A DNA stretch of 10,133 bases from Phoronis ovalis (taxonomy: Eukaryota > Phoronida > Phoronidae): positions 1 through 10,133 of the forward strand of contig JAOXYB010067478.1 in assembly GCA_028565635.1 (NCBI GenBank). Direction: 5' to 3'. The notes beneath the pieces are model-generated. The model did not search any database, had not been told where the DNA came from, and was given only the letters and a program-made list of their open reading frames with translations. Below are positions 1 to 7,205 of the stretch, piece by piece. The translations under genes were made by a program, and so were the position numbers. The first letter of the stretch is position 1, and every line of letters begins with the position of its first letter.

Positions 1-125
1 CACTCGTAGATTTACGAAGAAATTTACGAACGTTCGTACGTAAGAATGCTTTGTGAAACGGGTCGCACGTAAAAAAAATCTTCGTACGAAGCTTTGCGAA
101 ACTGGACCCTGATCCTTGATCAGAC
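1..125. repeat. Edge of a palindrome-rich dispersed repeat with two half-copies
   Basis: Two diverged copies of one motif follow each other: 29-65, built around TTCGTACG then GCTTTGTGAAACGGGTC, and 79-109, built around TTCGTACGAAG then CTTTGCGAAACTGGACCC. Perfect short palindromes are embedded, such as ACGAACGTTCGT near 27-36 and CTTCGTACGAAG near 80-91. A 6-bp hairpin, CTGATC-CTT-GATCAG, closes the block at 108-122. The base composition is clearly less A+T-rich than the rest of the window. The left end is cut by the window edge, so class and full length cannot be set. It resembles the termini of small DNA transposons, which is inference. Confidence 0.45.
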
Positions 126-167
126 ACGGGTAGTGAATGCAATACAAACGAAAGGAAGGAGTAACTG

Positions 168-546
168 ATGGTCAATTACCGACGTCAGTTGCCGTTCTTT
201 AACGTCCCTGAGATAGACCTCAGAGAGACGGGACCGCCATTTAACATAGTCAGCCATGAGGGAAACAGGGAAACACAGTCCCTACTGTTGAGAGCCAGGT
301 TGTATTGCCTTGAAAGGACCTTTGACATTCCAGGCGGACGTGGTAACCACTGCTCCACCGAGCTCCCCATACCATACGGTGGATACGGTTTCTATATTAA
401 TTTCTATTTTGTTACTTCTAATACATCCTTATTCGCAGGGCATATCTACTCATTTTCTGTTCTCATGAACTTCTATGAACTATTATTTTGCAGAGCCAGA
501 AGGCAAAGCAAAACACAACACAACAGAATATTATGGTCCAGTTTAA
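168..546 (+). CDS. Candidate two-exon small protein gene, unknown function
   Basis: An ATG at 168 has an in-frame TAA at 162-164 just upstream, so this is the first possible start unless an unseen upstream exon splices in. The frame stays open through the GC-richer stretch to about 390. Two possible donors, GT at 379 and GT at 388, both leave a phase-1 junction (one base of a split codon). The acceptor ATTATTTTGCAG ends at 493, and the phase it leaves joins in frame to 16 codons ending in TAA at 544-546. The product would be 87 or 90 residues, hydrophilic, with two Cys, a Pro/Gly-rich middle and a tail ending in EYYGPV. Read without splicing, the frame runs to 587 (139 codons), but it turns A+T-rich and hydrophobic after 390, as an intron would. 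Both donors are weak matches to GTRAGT. I see no signal peptide and recognise no domain. The opposite strand is open over 185-370 as well, so strand is not settled. Confidence 0.33.
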
Positions 547-599
547 ATATATTTACCTTCAAAACCACGAGATACGGCCATCTCTGATATTATAACTGA

Positions 600-1674
600 A
601 TGTTCGACCACATTTCAAGCACCTCCTCACTCCGATTGATCCCCATGTACTCCTTTGCCTCTATAAACTAAATTGACAAAATAAAACACTGTTGTTACAA
701 CGCGCCATATTGTTTTAAATCCTGATCTCAGGGGAGTTAACGTTTTAATTAACAGGTGCTCCACCAGGGTGATCCAAATCACCGCAGACATTTTCGTTTC
801 GGTAAAAACAAAAGAAAACGTTATAATAATGTTATATGAGCTAAATCACAAGGTTTTTTTCTTAAATTTAATATAATTTGTAATTTTGCTCTATTGATAT
901 CTGTTTCATTGCTCAATTTATATCTTTTCATTCCGACCTCCACAAGTTTATCCACTATTGAATAAAAAAAACAGAGTCAACTGCTGTATCTTATATGCTG
1001 GATTGCATGTTATATCCATGGAGTCAGTACGTTATACTTTAATAATAAAATAGTAGGGTAAGCCAGTTTTACAGCAAAAAGTAAATTTTGTAAGAATTTA
1101 CATATAACTAATTTTCAATAAAGTATGCAAAAAAGTTAATTTAAAAAATCTTAAGACATTAATTTAAGTTGATTTTTCCCTTGAACATGTTTTTTACAGA
1201 AGCAATTCTATTTTCCATTTTTTTATTACGTTTTTTATCACATTTTTGTGATTTTTTATTTTCCAATCCATTTGGAAGAAAATAATTATTATATATTAAT
1301 ATAAAGATGTGTTTTTTTAATTTGCTTATTTTAATATTTTCTTAAATCATATTTTTCTCCCGTTGATTTATAATAAATATGTTTCTAATTTGATACAGCA
1401 CCCAATATAAACAAACTGCAGCATTGTAGTGAAGTTTATCTCAATAATTCATATCTTCATTTGTTAATCACTGCATGGGACTATTCATATTGTTTCAATA
1501 GTAGAAAACAATAGCATGCATATGAAACACAATCTATGAATATGAGAACTACAGGTTACATAGAAATCCATGTGAACTTTTATCTCACTAGATGGTGATT
1601 GAAGTTTTTACACACTAAGGGTAACCCATATAATTACCCAGCATGACTATACCTTTTCGTTGTTACTTTTTATC
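600..1674. other. A+T-rich stretch without a recognisable gene
   Basis: No open frame of note on either strand. Small hairpins are visible: CCTGA-TC-TCAGG at 721-732, GGTGAT-CCAA-ATCACC at 768-783, and a loose inverted pair around 1481-1497 and 1524-1543 (TATTCATA...TTG...TTTC). From about 860 to 1400 the sequence is close to pure A/T with T-runs. It looks like intron or intergenic DNA. Confidence 0.6.
680..685 (+). promoter_or_regulatory. AATAAA poly(A) signal downstream of the 168-546 candidate gene
   Basis: AATAAA lies 134 bases after the proposed stop at 544-546. It is the first such hexamer downstream on the plus strand. In sequence this rich in A and T the hexamer is common by chance, so it gives only mild support to the gene model. 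Confidence 0.25.
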
Positions 1675-1753
1675 ATGTCAATTAAGTTAGTTCCCTTTTC
1701 CTCTTTCCTTTTTCCTTAGTAAATAAGGAAAACGGAACTAACTTAATTGACAT
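1675..1753. repeat. Near-perfect hairpin, 29-bp stem with 21-base loop
   Basis: Arms 1675-1703 and 1725-1753 are reverse complements with one mismatch (1695 against 1733). The outer part is TGTCAATTAAGTTAGTTCC and the inner part TTTTCCT. The loop 1704-1724 is pyrimidine-rich with TTT/AAA pairing that lengthens the stem slightly. Such a stem could be a very short fold-back element, a small-RNA precursor (better paired than most animal pre-miRNAs) or a cruciform. Nothing in the sequence chooses among these. Confidence 0.75.
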
Positions 1754-1825
1754 CTTTTTTGATAGCTGTTAATAGTATATAAAATGCACCCTGTTGTACT
1801 GTAAAGATGAAAAGCCACATTTGAT

Positions 1826-2020
1826 ATGTCAACACCTATGATACAGTTTGAAATAGCCCAAGTAGTGTGCTGGTTTGTGGAGGTGGCATTTTTTACTACT
1901 AAACTGGGGAAAAAATGTAAAATAAGTAGAGGAAATGGATCAGCACAAAAAGTTAGGTCAAAGTTAATTACAAAGTTGAGTTTCATAGAATATATTCATT
2001 TTAAAAATATGTATAAATAA
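1826..2020 (+). CDS. Weak 64-codon open frame, unknown
   Basis: This ATG-started frame ends in TAA. It begins MSTPMIQFEIAQ and has a short hydrophobic stretch (VVCWFVEVAFF), then a Lys/Arg/Ser-rich part. No family is recognised. The reverse strand is also open over 1738-1986, which argues that openness here is partly compositional. It begins 73 bases after the hairpin at 1675-1753. It could be a decayed transposon piece or chance. Confidence 0.12.
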   Translation: MSTPMIQFEIAQVVCWFVEVAFFTTKLGKKCKISRGNGSAQKVRSKLITKLSFIEYIHFKNMYK

Positions 2021-3031
2021 TAATAATTCAAAGTATTTTTCAATACCATAGCTTAGACTAGTCTAACCCACAGCATGAAAATCTTAACACAGGTAATTGA
2101 ATTTATGCTAAAACTATGTGGTAATCTATGGATATATTATTAAACTTAGGAAAATCAGGACATTAGAAATCCACTCTTTATGTTTGTCAAACACCTCAAT
2201 TTTTCAAATTCTTGTAGTTTCCCAAATTGAAACAACCATTTTCAGAGAATTTGGAAAAAATAAGTCTTCTGACTAGCTGTTCTAATTTGGAGAATTTCCG
2301 TCATAGAGGTAATGCTCACACAAGATTTCCATTCTGGAAAGAATGTGTTATTGCAGTTTAGTTTTTCAGACTTAAATTCAAAAACAATTATTTAACAAGA
2401 AATAAAAATTATTTGTAATTTAATTTGTGCAATAAATAACAGCAACCCGCCTTTTCAGCACTTGACCAATAAAATCCTCTTGTATCCTGCCAATCAAAAC
2501 TAACATTCAATTACTATGTCAGGATTGTGGGTGTTTTCTCATTCTCCAGCTGTAACACGATAAGACTATACATGTTTCATTTTAACCACCTCCTCCCATT
2601 GATCAAGTGCTGGTTTTCTTTTTGTTTCAATTTATTGCTAGATTTCACTTTCGTTTGTACTTGTTTTCTTTGGGCATGTGGCCCGACCATAAAAAATTGT
2701 ACTCGACAATTTTTGTACTGTTACCTATATTGTTACATATATTAATTATATTTAGTTTATATAATAATTAAAATGGCATAACCTCAATTTCTAGTTGTTG
2801 CATTTTTAAAATTGCATAAATATTTCCACCGAGTCTTGTCTAATTTGCTATAGTTATGGTCATTTGCATTTTGGCCTAATACTTTTGTGAGGAATAAAAA
2901 TTGCTGTTTGTATAGTTTTGTTATTTAAAGTATTTTATATTAATAAGTCATATACATTAAAGCGAAATTTCATTAACTAAAAAAAACTATCTTGATTCCA
3001 CTTTTTATGTAAAACATGCCCGGGAAGTGGG
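2021..3031. other. A+T-rich stretch with small hairpins, no convincing gene
   Basis: Visible structures are a diverged inverted pair near 2197-2260 (TTTTCAAATTCT against AGAATTTGGAAAA), a 9-bp perfect hairpin at 2692-2714 (AAAAATTGT-ACTCG-ACAATTTTT) and paired CCAAT boxes listed separately. A plus-strand frame at 2527-2745 has no ATG at its start and is rich in Phe, Leu and Cys, as a T-rich strand gives by chance. I do not call it a gene. Confidence 0.5.
2466..2494. promoter_or_regulatory. Paired CCAAT boxes
   Basis: GACCAAT at 2464-2470 and CCAATCA at 2490-2496 stand 24 bases apart in the same orientation. Read on the minus strand they are two ATTGG boxes followed by GGCGGG (within 2447-2453) and a TATTTATT stretch. 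Paired CCAAT boxes at such spacing are typical NF-Y target promoters. A near-identical arrangement occurs at 7802-7826. No transcript start can be shown from the sequence. Confidence 0.2.
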
Positions 3032-3427
3032 TCATAAAATATTTATGTAATACTTTACCAAATAAGATATCAATCTGGCTATCCACAATTCCACCTGGTG
3101 ATTTCTGAGAAATGTTAATTGCATTTGAGAGATGCAATGGAGAGCACAATTAACTCTTAGTTGAACAGTAACAATATATCCACATGCCATGAGTGTGGAT
3201 ATATGAATACAACTGTTTAACAATGCAATTAAATTCAGGATTCTATTTATATCTAGCATGTACAATCTACTCATAACAGTTAGATGAAAAGATAAGATAA
3301 CAAAAGTATGCATTTTGGGAAAGGTATTAACTAGAAGACTATGAAAGTTTATTTTTCCTATATGACACATGAGTATGTAACAAGAAAATTGATTATTTTG
3401 GGTTAAAAAAAAACATAACTCTAACAT
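3032..3427 (-). CDS. 131-codon open frame, unlikely to be a real gene
   Basis: This is the longest frame in the A+T-rich part and has an ATG start. It is rich in Leu, Ile, His and Cys with no domain or motif I can recognise. Two hairpins lie within it: TTGCAT/ATGCAA at 3119-3137 and an 11-bp perfect stem at 3174-3184 with 3194-3204. A run of this length without a stop is somewhat unusual at this composition, but it can arise by chance in 10 kb read in six frames. It is kept for completeness. Confidence 0.1.
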   Translation of the reverse strand: MLELCFFLTQNNQFSCYILMCHIGKINFHSLLVNTFPKMHTFVILSFHLTVMSRLYMLDINRILNLIALLNSCIHISTLMACGYIVTVQLRVNCALHCISQMQLTFLRNHQVELWIARLISYLVKYYINIL

Positions 3428-3584
3428 CCTTATAGTTGAAACTTGGCAAAAATTGACATCAAATAGAGATCAGTAAAAAGAGTAGCATATTTTTTAGATT
3501 TTGTTTTATTCAAATGTTATAACCTTTGAAAATTCAATTGCCAGAAAACTTTCACTTTTTTGACACCTATATTTTTAGCAGCAC

Positions 3585-3770
3585 AGTAGCTCAGGGGTCC
3601 AACTCAAATATATTACTTGTACCCATGTGCGTGAATGGATTTTTAAAAAAGCCCCTAAATACATTTTTCCATTTTTAAATTTTGATCCTGTTTTGCTTTG
3701 TATCTATGCTGGTGTTGGACTTTTATTTTTTGAAGTTTGTGTTTTGAAACGTGAATTTCACTCAAAATGG
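3585..3770 (-). repeat. Dispersed repeat family, copy A
   Basis: Aligns to 6604-6825 and, over its core, to 10080-10119. The core shared with copy B runs from GCAGCA through AAATATATTACT, TACCCATGTG, GTGAATGG and AAAAAGCCCCT to CCATTTTTAAATTTTGA. After a variable piece the two align again at TTTGTTTTGAAA and AATTCACTCAAA. On the minus strand all three copies share one reading frame with the pattern GAF-x-K-x-H-x-x-TWV, so minus is taken as the sense direction. In this copy the frame ends at a TAA just after a CC pair. Confidence 0.7.
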
Positions 3771-3831
3771 ACTCCTAGCTGATTACATAATATGCTGTTC
3801 CAAAAATGTATTCTTTTATTAGCCTGTTTTT

Positions 3832-4035
3832 TTATTTAACTGCCAACCTCAAAGGATAGCTGTATAAGTTGTCCCGAGCAGTACTAGCCATTTGCTTATC
3901 GAGTCCCTGTGAAATTATGCAGTGAAAAGTAAAAATTCTGTAACCACAATGTTTCTGCAGCAAAAACAGCAAATTTTGCACAATTGTATTCAGCTGATTT
4001 GTTGGAAGTTTCGAATTAAGTTTTAGATCCCTCAT
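3832..4035 (-). pseudogene. 67-codon frame with faint hAT-transposase likeness
   Basis: The frame starts with ATG (4035) two codons after in-frame stops and ends in a TAA that overlaps an AATAAA at 3831-3836; a second AATAAA follows at 3815-3820. Its middle reads LLFLLQKHC, then nine residues on FHCIISQGLDKQM. This recalls the FHCIIHQ-x-L-x-x-KM stretch of the hAT-related transposase proteins that gave rise to GTF2IRD2-like and ZBED-like genes. If so, it is a fragment: the upstream DDE part and downstream dimerisation region are missing and the second His of the motif is Ser. It lies about 60 bases from repeat copy A on the same strand, so both may belong to one decayed element. The match is from memory of the motif and is weak. 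Confidence 0.25.
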
Positions 4036-4460
4036 TTAGACCTAATGGACAATCAAAATCGTTGCAACTGTTAAAAAGCTCTGTTGCATGAACAATACCC
4101 ACTTTTTGTGCAATGTCTCACTTCAAATGCCCAAAGTTTTCATATTAAGTGCTCATAGCACTCTTAGAATCATCCCAGTAAACAGCAGAGCATTCTTGCA
4201 AGTTTAATTAAGTTATTTTGTAAACGAGAAACATCATGGCATATAGTGCTTATTATGACCCTGAGGTCAAAAGGTAATGTAAAAGTCAAATGTTAGATTA
4301 TTTGAAATTATTCACGAACATTTGTAAAGGTTTATATTATAGAACAATTAGGTAATTTGTGAAATGGCTATGAACACACACACATACACACGATATAACA
4401 TATGTATCTATTTAGTAAATTTAGTAATTTAGTACAACTATAAGGATAGCATTTAAATTG
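4036..4460. other. A+T-rich stretch without a gene, with a short AC microsatellite
   Basis: Nothing protein-like was recognised. An imperfect (AC)n tract lies at 4373-4392. The sequence becomes more A+T-rich toward the MITE junction at 4461. Confidence 0.5.
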
Positions 4461-4464
4461 AAAT

Positions 4465-4501
4465 TTACTTTATTTATTTGTTTAAACAATATATAAAGTA
4501 A
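4465..4501. repeat. Palindromic junction of MITE terminal repeats
   Basis: TTACTTTAT on the left and ATAAAGTAA on the right flank the perfect 12-base palindrome TTGTTTAAACAA at 4478-4489. The arms are the terminal-repeat sequence of the MITE at 5717-5884 arranged head to head. A second partial left terminal repeat then follows at 4522. This suggests a nested or rearranged insertion of the same family. Confidence 0.5.
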
Positions 4502-4521
4502 GAGTTAAACAACATATAATT

Positions 4522-4785
4522 TTTTGTGTAAACAGTATATAAAATACATGTTAAACAACATATAAATGTTGTCAATATACAAAGGCGTGTACGGTCAGTA
4601 GCTACTTTCTTCACGATTACGAGCACTAGTTCAGCCTTTACACCACAAGTATTATAGGGTGTATCCCTGGGTCATGAGGAAGGTAATAATAATAATGAAG
4701 TCTACTGTGGTAAAAAAATTATGAGATTTAAGTAATAATAAAAAATAAATAAATAAATAAAATTTACTTTATATATGTTTTACAG
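4522..4785 (+). mobile_element. MITE, degenerate or interrupted copy 1
   Basis: 4522-4645 matches the MITE at 5717-5884 closely: the left terminal repeat TTTTGTGTAAACAGTATATAA, then ACAACATATAAATGTTGTCAATAT, GGTCAGTA, GCTACTTTCT and GATTACGAGCAC. After GCCTTTACAC the two diverge. A terminal-repeat-like sequence returns at 4761-4785 (AATTTACTTTATATATG then TTTTACAG), past a (AAAT)n tract at about 4732-4764. The copy therefore seems to carry extra sequence before its right end. Confidence 0.6.
4732..4764. repeat. (AAAT)n / (AAT)n microsatellite
   Basis: AATAATAATAAAAAATAAAT followed by further AAAT units. It lies within MITE copy 1, just before its right terminal-repeat-like sequence. Confidence 0.85.
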
Positions 4786-4973
4786 TATAGCCACAAATCT
4801 AGGGTTTAGACTAAGATAATATCATGGAATAGCTATCCATAATATCTATAAATAGATAAATTCGAAAGAAACCAAACCTATGTTACATGCCAAGTTAAAT
4901 TATATACGGAGGAGAGTTACATGCATATCAATATAACAAAGGAATAAATGTGAAATTCAAAAAATAATACAGG

Positions 4974-5151
4974 ATTACTGTATTTCATTTATTCCCGCAA
5001 CTACTAAAAGTAACTTTTGCAGTTCAGTGAAACTGAACCAATTCATGGGAAATAATTTCCTTGAATCGGAAAAGCCGCCCATCAATATAATAAGGCGCAT
5101 CCGGAATTGCAACTGGGCAAGGGGTCTTAAAGTAGCTTTTATCGGCCGAAC
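4974..5151 (-). CDS. Exon-like island, strand ambiguous; possible 3' terminal exon
   Basis: This stretch is richer in G+C than its surroundings. On the minus strand an acceptor-like TATTATTTGGTTCAG ends at 5152. A 41-residue frame then follows in phase 2 and stops at TGA 5024-5026. It includes PCPVAIPDAPYYIDGRLF, and an AATAAA sits at 4988-4993, 31 bases past the stop, the layout of a last exon. A second minus frame is open over 4975-5160. The plus strand is also open from before 4974 to a TGA just past 5151 (66 codons or more, including MGNNFLESEKPP). At most one of these can be real. No family was recognised. Three small hairpins with 3-base loops sit at 5006-5018, 5022-5038 and 5048-5060. 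Confidence 0.22.
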
Positions 5152-5159
5152 CTGAACCA

Positions 5160-5716
5160 AATAATACCAATGTGTATTACAAATCTTCCGACATCTATTT
5201 ATTTTAAATCTTTATATATAAGGTGCCTTAAACTAGATTTAAACCCTATAGTATACCATACAATTTAAAATTTTAAAAGGTTTACCAATACTTAATGAAT
5301 TGATACAGTTTTGATTTCTTTCTTCTGTTTTCTTAGTCATTTTTTTTTTTTAATTAATAACCTCTTTGAAAAAATGAAAAATGTACTGTGTTGCATGGTA
5401 AGTGTGACATGATTTATGACATACGTGATTTATGACATATTATTATAGAAGGCTACATGTGCCGGAATAATTAAAATATTGAAAAATTATAATTTTGAAA
5501 TTGAAGTTCTATAATATAGTAATCTGTTGCAATTTAAACAATAAAAATGTAGAAATATGAAGTTTAAATAATATAAGTAAAATATATGTGTTGAAAGAAA
5601 ATTTAAAAGTATTATTTTATATTATTCATACACACAGACGGGAAATTGAGAATGTTTGGGATGGGCAGTAACTACAGCTTACGTTCTCCAGAGAACAGCA
5701 TATAGCCAATAAGTAA
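5160..5716. other. A+T-rich stretch, no gene; T-run and a 16-bp tandem pair
   Basis: A run of 12 T lies at 5340-5351. GATTTATGACATACGT at 5411-5426 is repeated from 5427 (GATTTATGACATA). No protein-like frame was seen. 5660-5700 is slightly less A+T-rich but short. Confidence 0.5.
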
Positions 5717-5884
5717 ATATTTGTGTAAACGCTATATAAAGTAAGTGTTAAACAACATATAAATGTTGTCAATATCCAAAGGAGTGTATGGTCAGTATAG
5801 CTACTTTCTAGTCATGATTACGAGCACCAGTTTAGCCTTTGCATGTTGCTTAACACTTACTTTATATACTGTTTACACAAATAT
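5717..5884 (+). mobile_element. MITE, complete copy 2 with ~40-bp terminal inverted repeats
   Basis: The left end ATATTTGTGTAAACGCTATA, continuing to TTAAACAACAT, is matched in reverse complement by the right end, which finishes ATACTGTTTACACAAATAT. Only about three mismatches occur over roughly 42 bp. Internal sequence matches copy 1 at 4522-4645 at roughly 90% by eye. The element is 168 bp with no coding capacity, so it would depend on a transposase supplied elsewhere. The target-site duplication is unclear; the A+T-rich flanks leave several short options. The superfamily cannot be named from these termini. Confidence 0.8.
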
Positions 5885-5928
5885 AATTATACACACATGC
5901 CTTCAATAATGTTGGTTTTACATTACAG

Positions 5929-6168
5929 CTAGGAACACGGTATTTGAGGTGCATACGTTCCTATGGTGTGCCCCATAATGGAATACTTGTCTATAGTTTG
6001 CGACCCATAATCACCCATATACCAGGAATAATATCATCTGCTCTTTGTTTTTTTTCTTCTCCAACTAGACTAGTTTATATTAACGTTTATTCTATAGCGC
6101 ACACAATTATCGCTGTAAAAATCCTCAACAGCTTGAGGGCATACAACTACACTGGTGAAGAAGAATAA
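5929..6168 (+). CDS. Exon-like island, unknown and strand ambiguous
   Basis: An acceptor-like TTTTACATTACAG ends at 5928. A phase-0 plus-strand frame without ATG then runs 79 codons to TAA 6166-6168, beginning LGTRYLRCIRSYGVPHNG and later hydrophobic. The minus strand over the same first 100 bases is also open (pieces MGDYGSQTIDKYSIMG and TYAPQIPCS, ending in TAG next to 5929). The first hundred bases are the least A+T-rich part, so only 5929-6040 is likely to have been under coding-like constraint. It starts 45 bases after the MITE. No family was recognised; it may be a repeat rather than a gene. Confidence 0.15.
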   Translation, partial: LGTRYLRCIRSYGVPHNGILVYSLRPIITHIPGIISSALCFFSSPTRLVYINVYSIAHTIIAVKILNSLRAYNYTGEEE

Positions 6169-6319
6169 GAACAAAAGAAACTAACTAATGTGTATGCTAT
6201 ACAAACAACAAATATGTGAGGAACATGCACTACTCATCTCGACAGTGAATGAAATCACTACACGTTGACGGTTATGTGGTTACACCATTAATTCTTTAAA
6301 TGTATGTTTTTTCATATAA

Positions 6320-6419
6320 TTTTTTGACTGGATAATTACTAGTTGTCATATACAAGTTTTTGATTGGATGATATATCGTACTTGTAATATGTTTTGATTG
6401 GATGATTTGTCGTAAATGT
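6320..6419. repeat. Approximate tandem repeat, three units around TTGATTGGATGAT
   Basis: Units of about 30-37 bp begin near 6320 (TTTTTTGACTGGATAATTA), 6357 (TTTTTGATTGGATGATATA) and 6392 (TTTTGATTGGATGATTTG). The second and third are closest. Each carries a GATTGG (inverted CCAAT) core except the first, which has GACTGG. Confidence 0.6.
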
Positions 6420-6444
6420 TTAAATTGCCTCTTTGTTCTTCCAG

Positions 6445-6531
6445 GCTGTACACTCCCCATACACTCCAGATCTAAGGTCTTATAATGGTCCAACTTGCTA
6501 TTTTTACCAGTGCTACAGCAAAGTTCTGTGA
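6445..6531 (+). CDS. Possible short terminal exon, unknown
   Basis: A good acceptor, TCTTTGTTCTTCCAG, ends at 6444. A phase-0 frame of 28 residues then ends at TGA 6529-6531, with a Cys/Tyr-rich end containing GPTCYFYQCYSKVL. The minus strand is open here in two frames as well, one shared with the frame running out of repeat copy B (6513-6689). No poly(A) signal follows closely on the plus strand. The splice site is the best evidence. Confidence 0.15.
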   Translation, partial: AVHSPYTPDLRSYNGPTCYFYQCYSKVL

Positions 6532-6689
6532 CAGTAGAAATCAATGTAGAGGGTCTCTGGTATTTTGTTTGTAATATCGCATGTTATAATGAGCACATTA
6601 GTTATGCAGCAAAGCCCGTCGGTCCGACGCAAATATATTACTGGTACCCATGTGTGTGAATGGTTTTTTGAAAAAGCCCCTGAATGCAT
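6513..6689 (-). CDS. 58-codon frame running through repeat copy B
   Basis: ATG at 6689-6687, TAG at 6515-6513. The first half carries the frame conserved with the other two copies: GAF-S-K-N-H-S-H-TWVPVIYL. The second half continues beyond the repeat into unique sequence and has five Cys spread along the frame. An acceptor-like ATTACTTGCAG lies just upstream on the minus strand (about 6724), though the upstream frame has a TGA. It could be a fragment of a transposon-encoded protein that is repeated in the genome, or simply conserved repeat DNA. No domain was recognised. Confidence 0.2.
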   Translation of the reverse strand: MHSGAFSKNHSHTWVPVIYLRRTDGLCCITNVLIITCDITNKIPETLYIDFYCHRTLL

Positions 6690-6825
6690 TTTCCCATTTT
6701 TAAATTTTGACTCCTTTCACTGCCTGCAAGTAATTTTAGATTCTCTAATTCAGTAAATGAGTTGAATTTGTTTTGAAAATGCCAGGGAAATGGAATTATG
6801 GGAAATTCACTCAAATTTCCGGAAA
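6604..6825 (-). repeat. Dispersed repeat family, copy B
   Basis: The longest alignment to copy A (3585-3770), same orientation. The shared core is AAATATATTACT, TACCCATGTG, GTGAATGG, AAAAAGCCCCT, CCATTTTTAAATTTTGA, with later matches at TTTGTTTTGAAAA and AATTCACTCAAA. Near its left end a perfect 6-bp stem with one-base loop (CGTCGG-T-CCGACG) is present here but not in copy A. Confidence 0.7.
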
Positions 6826-6839
6826 CAAAAGGCAATCAC

Positions 6840-7014
6840 AAATTAACTTTTTAGAAGTTTTCAAGTGCGGTTTTGTTCGATTTTGATGTCCTAAATGTAT
6901 ACAGTTAATCAAATAAGGTACCCTTTTGTATATTTTATCGAAAAATGTAACCATAAATGTAACGCATGTTAGCATGCTATTTTCTTAAAAATCACCCTTT
7001 TTACACGTGTTTCT
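6840..7014. other. No gene seen between repeat copy B and the 7015 island
   Basis: A+T-rich sequence. The only structure noted is GCATG-TTAG-CATGC around 6964-6977. Confidence 0.4.
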
Positions 7015-7119
7015 TCATGCACATGAGTGCCAACAATTGATTTGAGTCGGGCCACCAGGCAGCAAAGGTATTACTGGATTAGCTTTAACCGTAGCAAGAA
7101 TCTTTTTTGACAAAATTTA
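7015..7119 (-). pseudogene. Short coding-like island open on both strands
   Basis: Minus strand: between a TAA at 7117-7119 and a TGA at 7015-7017, 33 codons read with the pieces ILATVKANPVIPLLPGGPTQ and INCWHSCA. Plus strand: from about 7046 a frame reads VGPPGSKGITGLALTVARIF, including four consecutive Gly-X-Y triplets (GPP GSK GIT GLA), as in collagen. Neither has a convincing splice site or start. Being plausible on both strands, the island is better seen as an old repeat or decayed exon than as a gene. No family is claimed. Confidence 0.15.
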
Positions 7120-7205
7120 ATTTACATCATCATCATATCATCACAAAGCTGTGGTTTAAGGTAAGCGGAAATGCCTCGGCTGCATAATGTCTTCATAATA
7201 AAATA

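Noticed and set aside
1738-1986. 82-codon minus frame
   Set aside because: It overlaps the hairpin arm at its end, has no motif, and mirrors an equally open plus strand.
2527-2745. Hydrophobic Cys-rich plus frame
   Set aside because: Starts at GTG, is dominated by Phe/Leu/Cys from a T-rich strand, and shows no motif.
3587-3606. GTAGCTCAGGGGTCCAACTC resembles a tRNA A box (tRNA gene or SINE head)
   Set aside because: No B box, anticodon arm or acceptor pairing follows, and copies B and C of the same repeat lack the A-box-like sequence, so it is a private coincidence.
6296-6544. 82-codon minus frame
   Set aside because: No ATG at its first codon and its second half is translation of the GATTGG tandem repeat. 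The first half competes with two other frames over the same bases.
6565-6835. Plus frame 6565-6756 and minus frame 6638-6835
   Set aside because: Both lie in repeat copy B. The frame actually shared by all three copies is a different minus-strand one.
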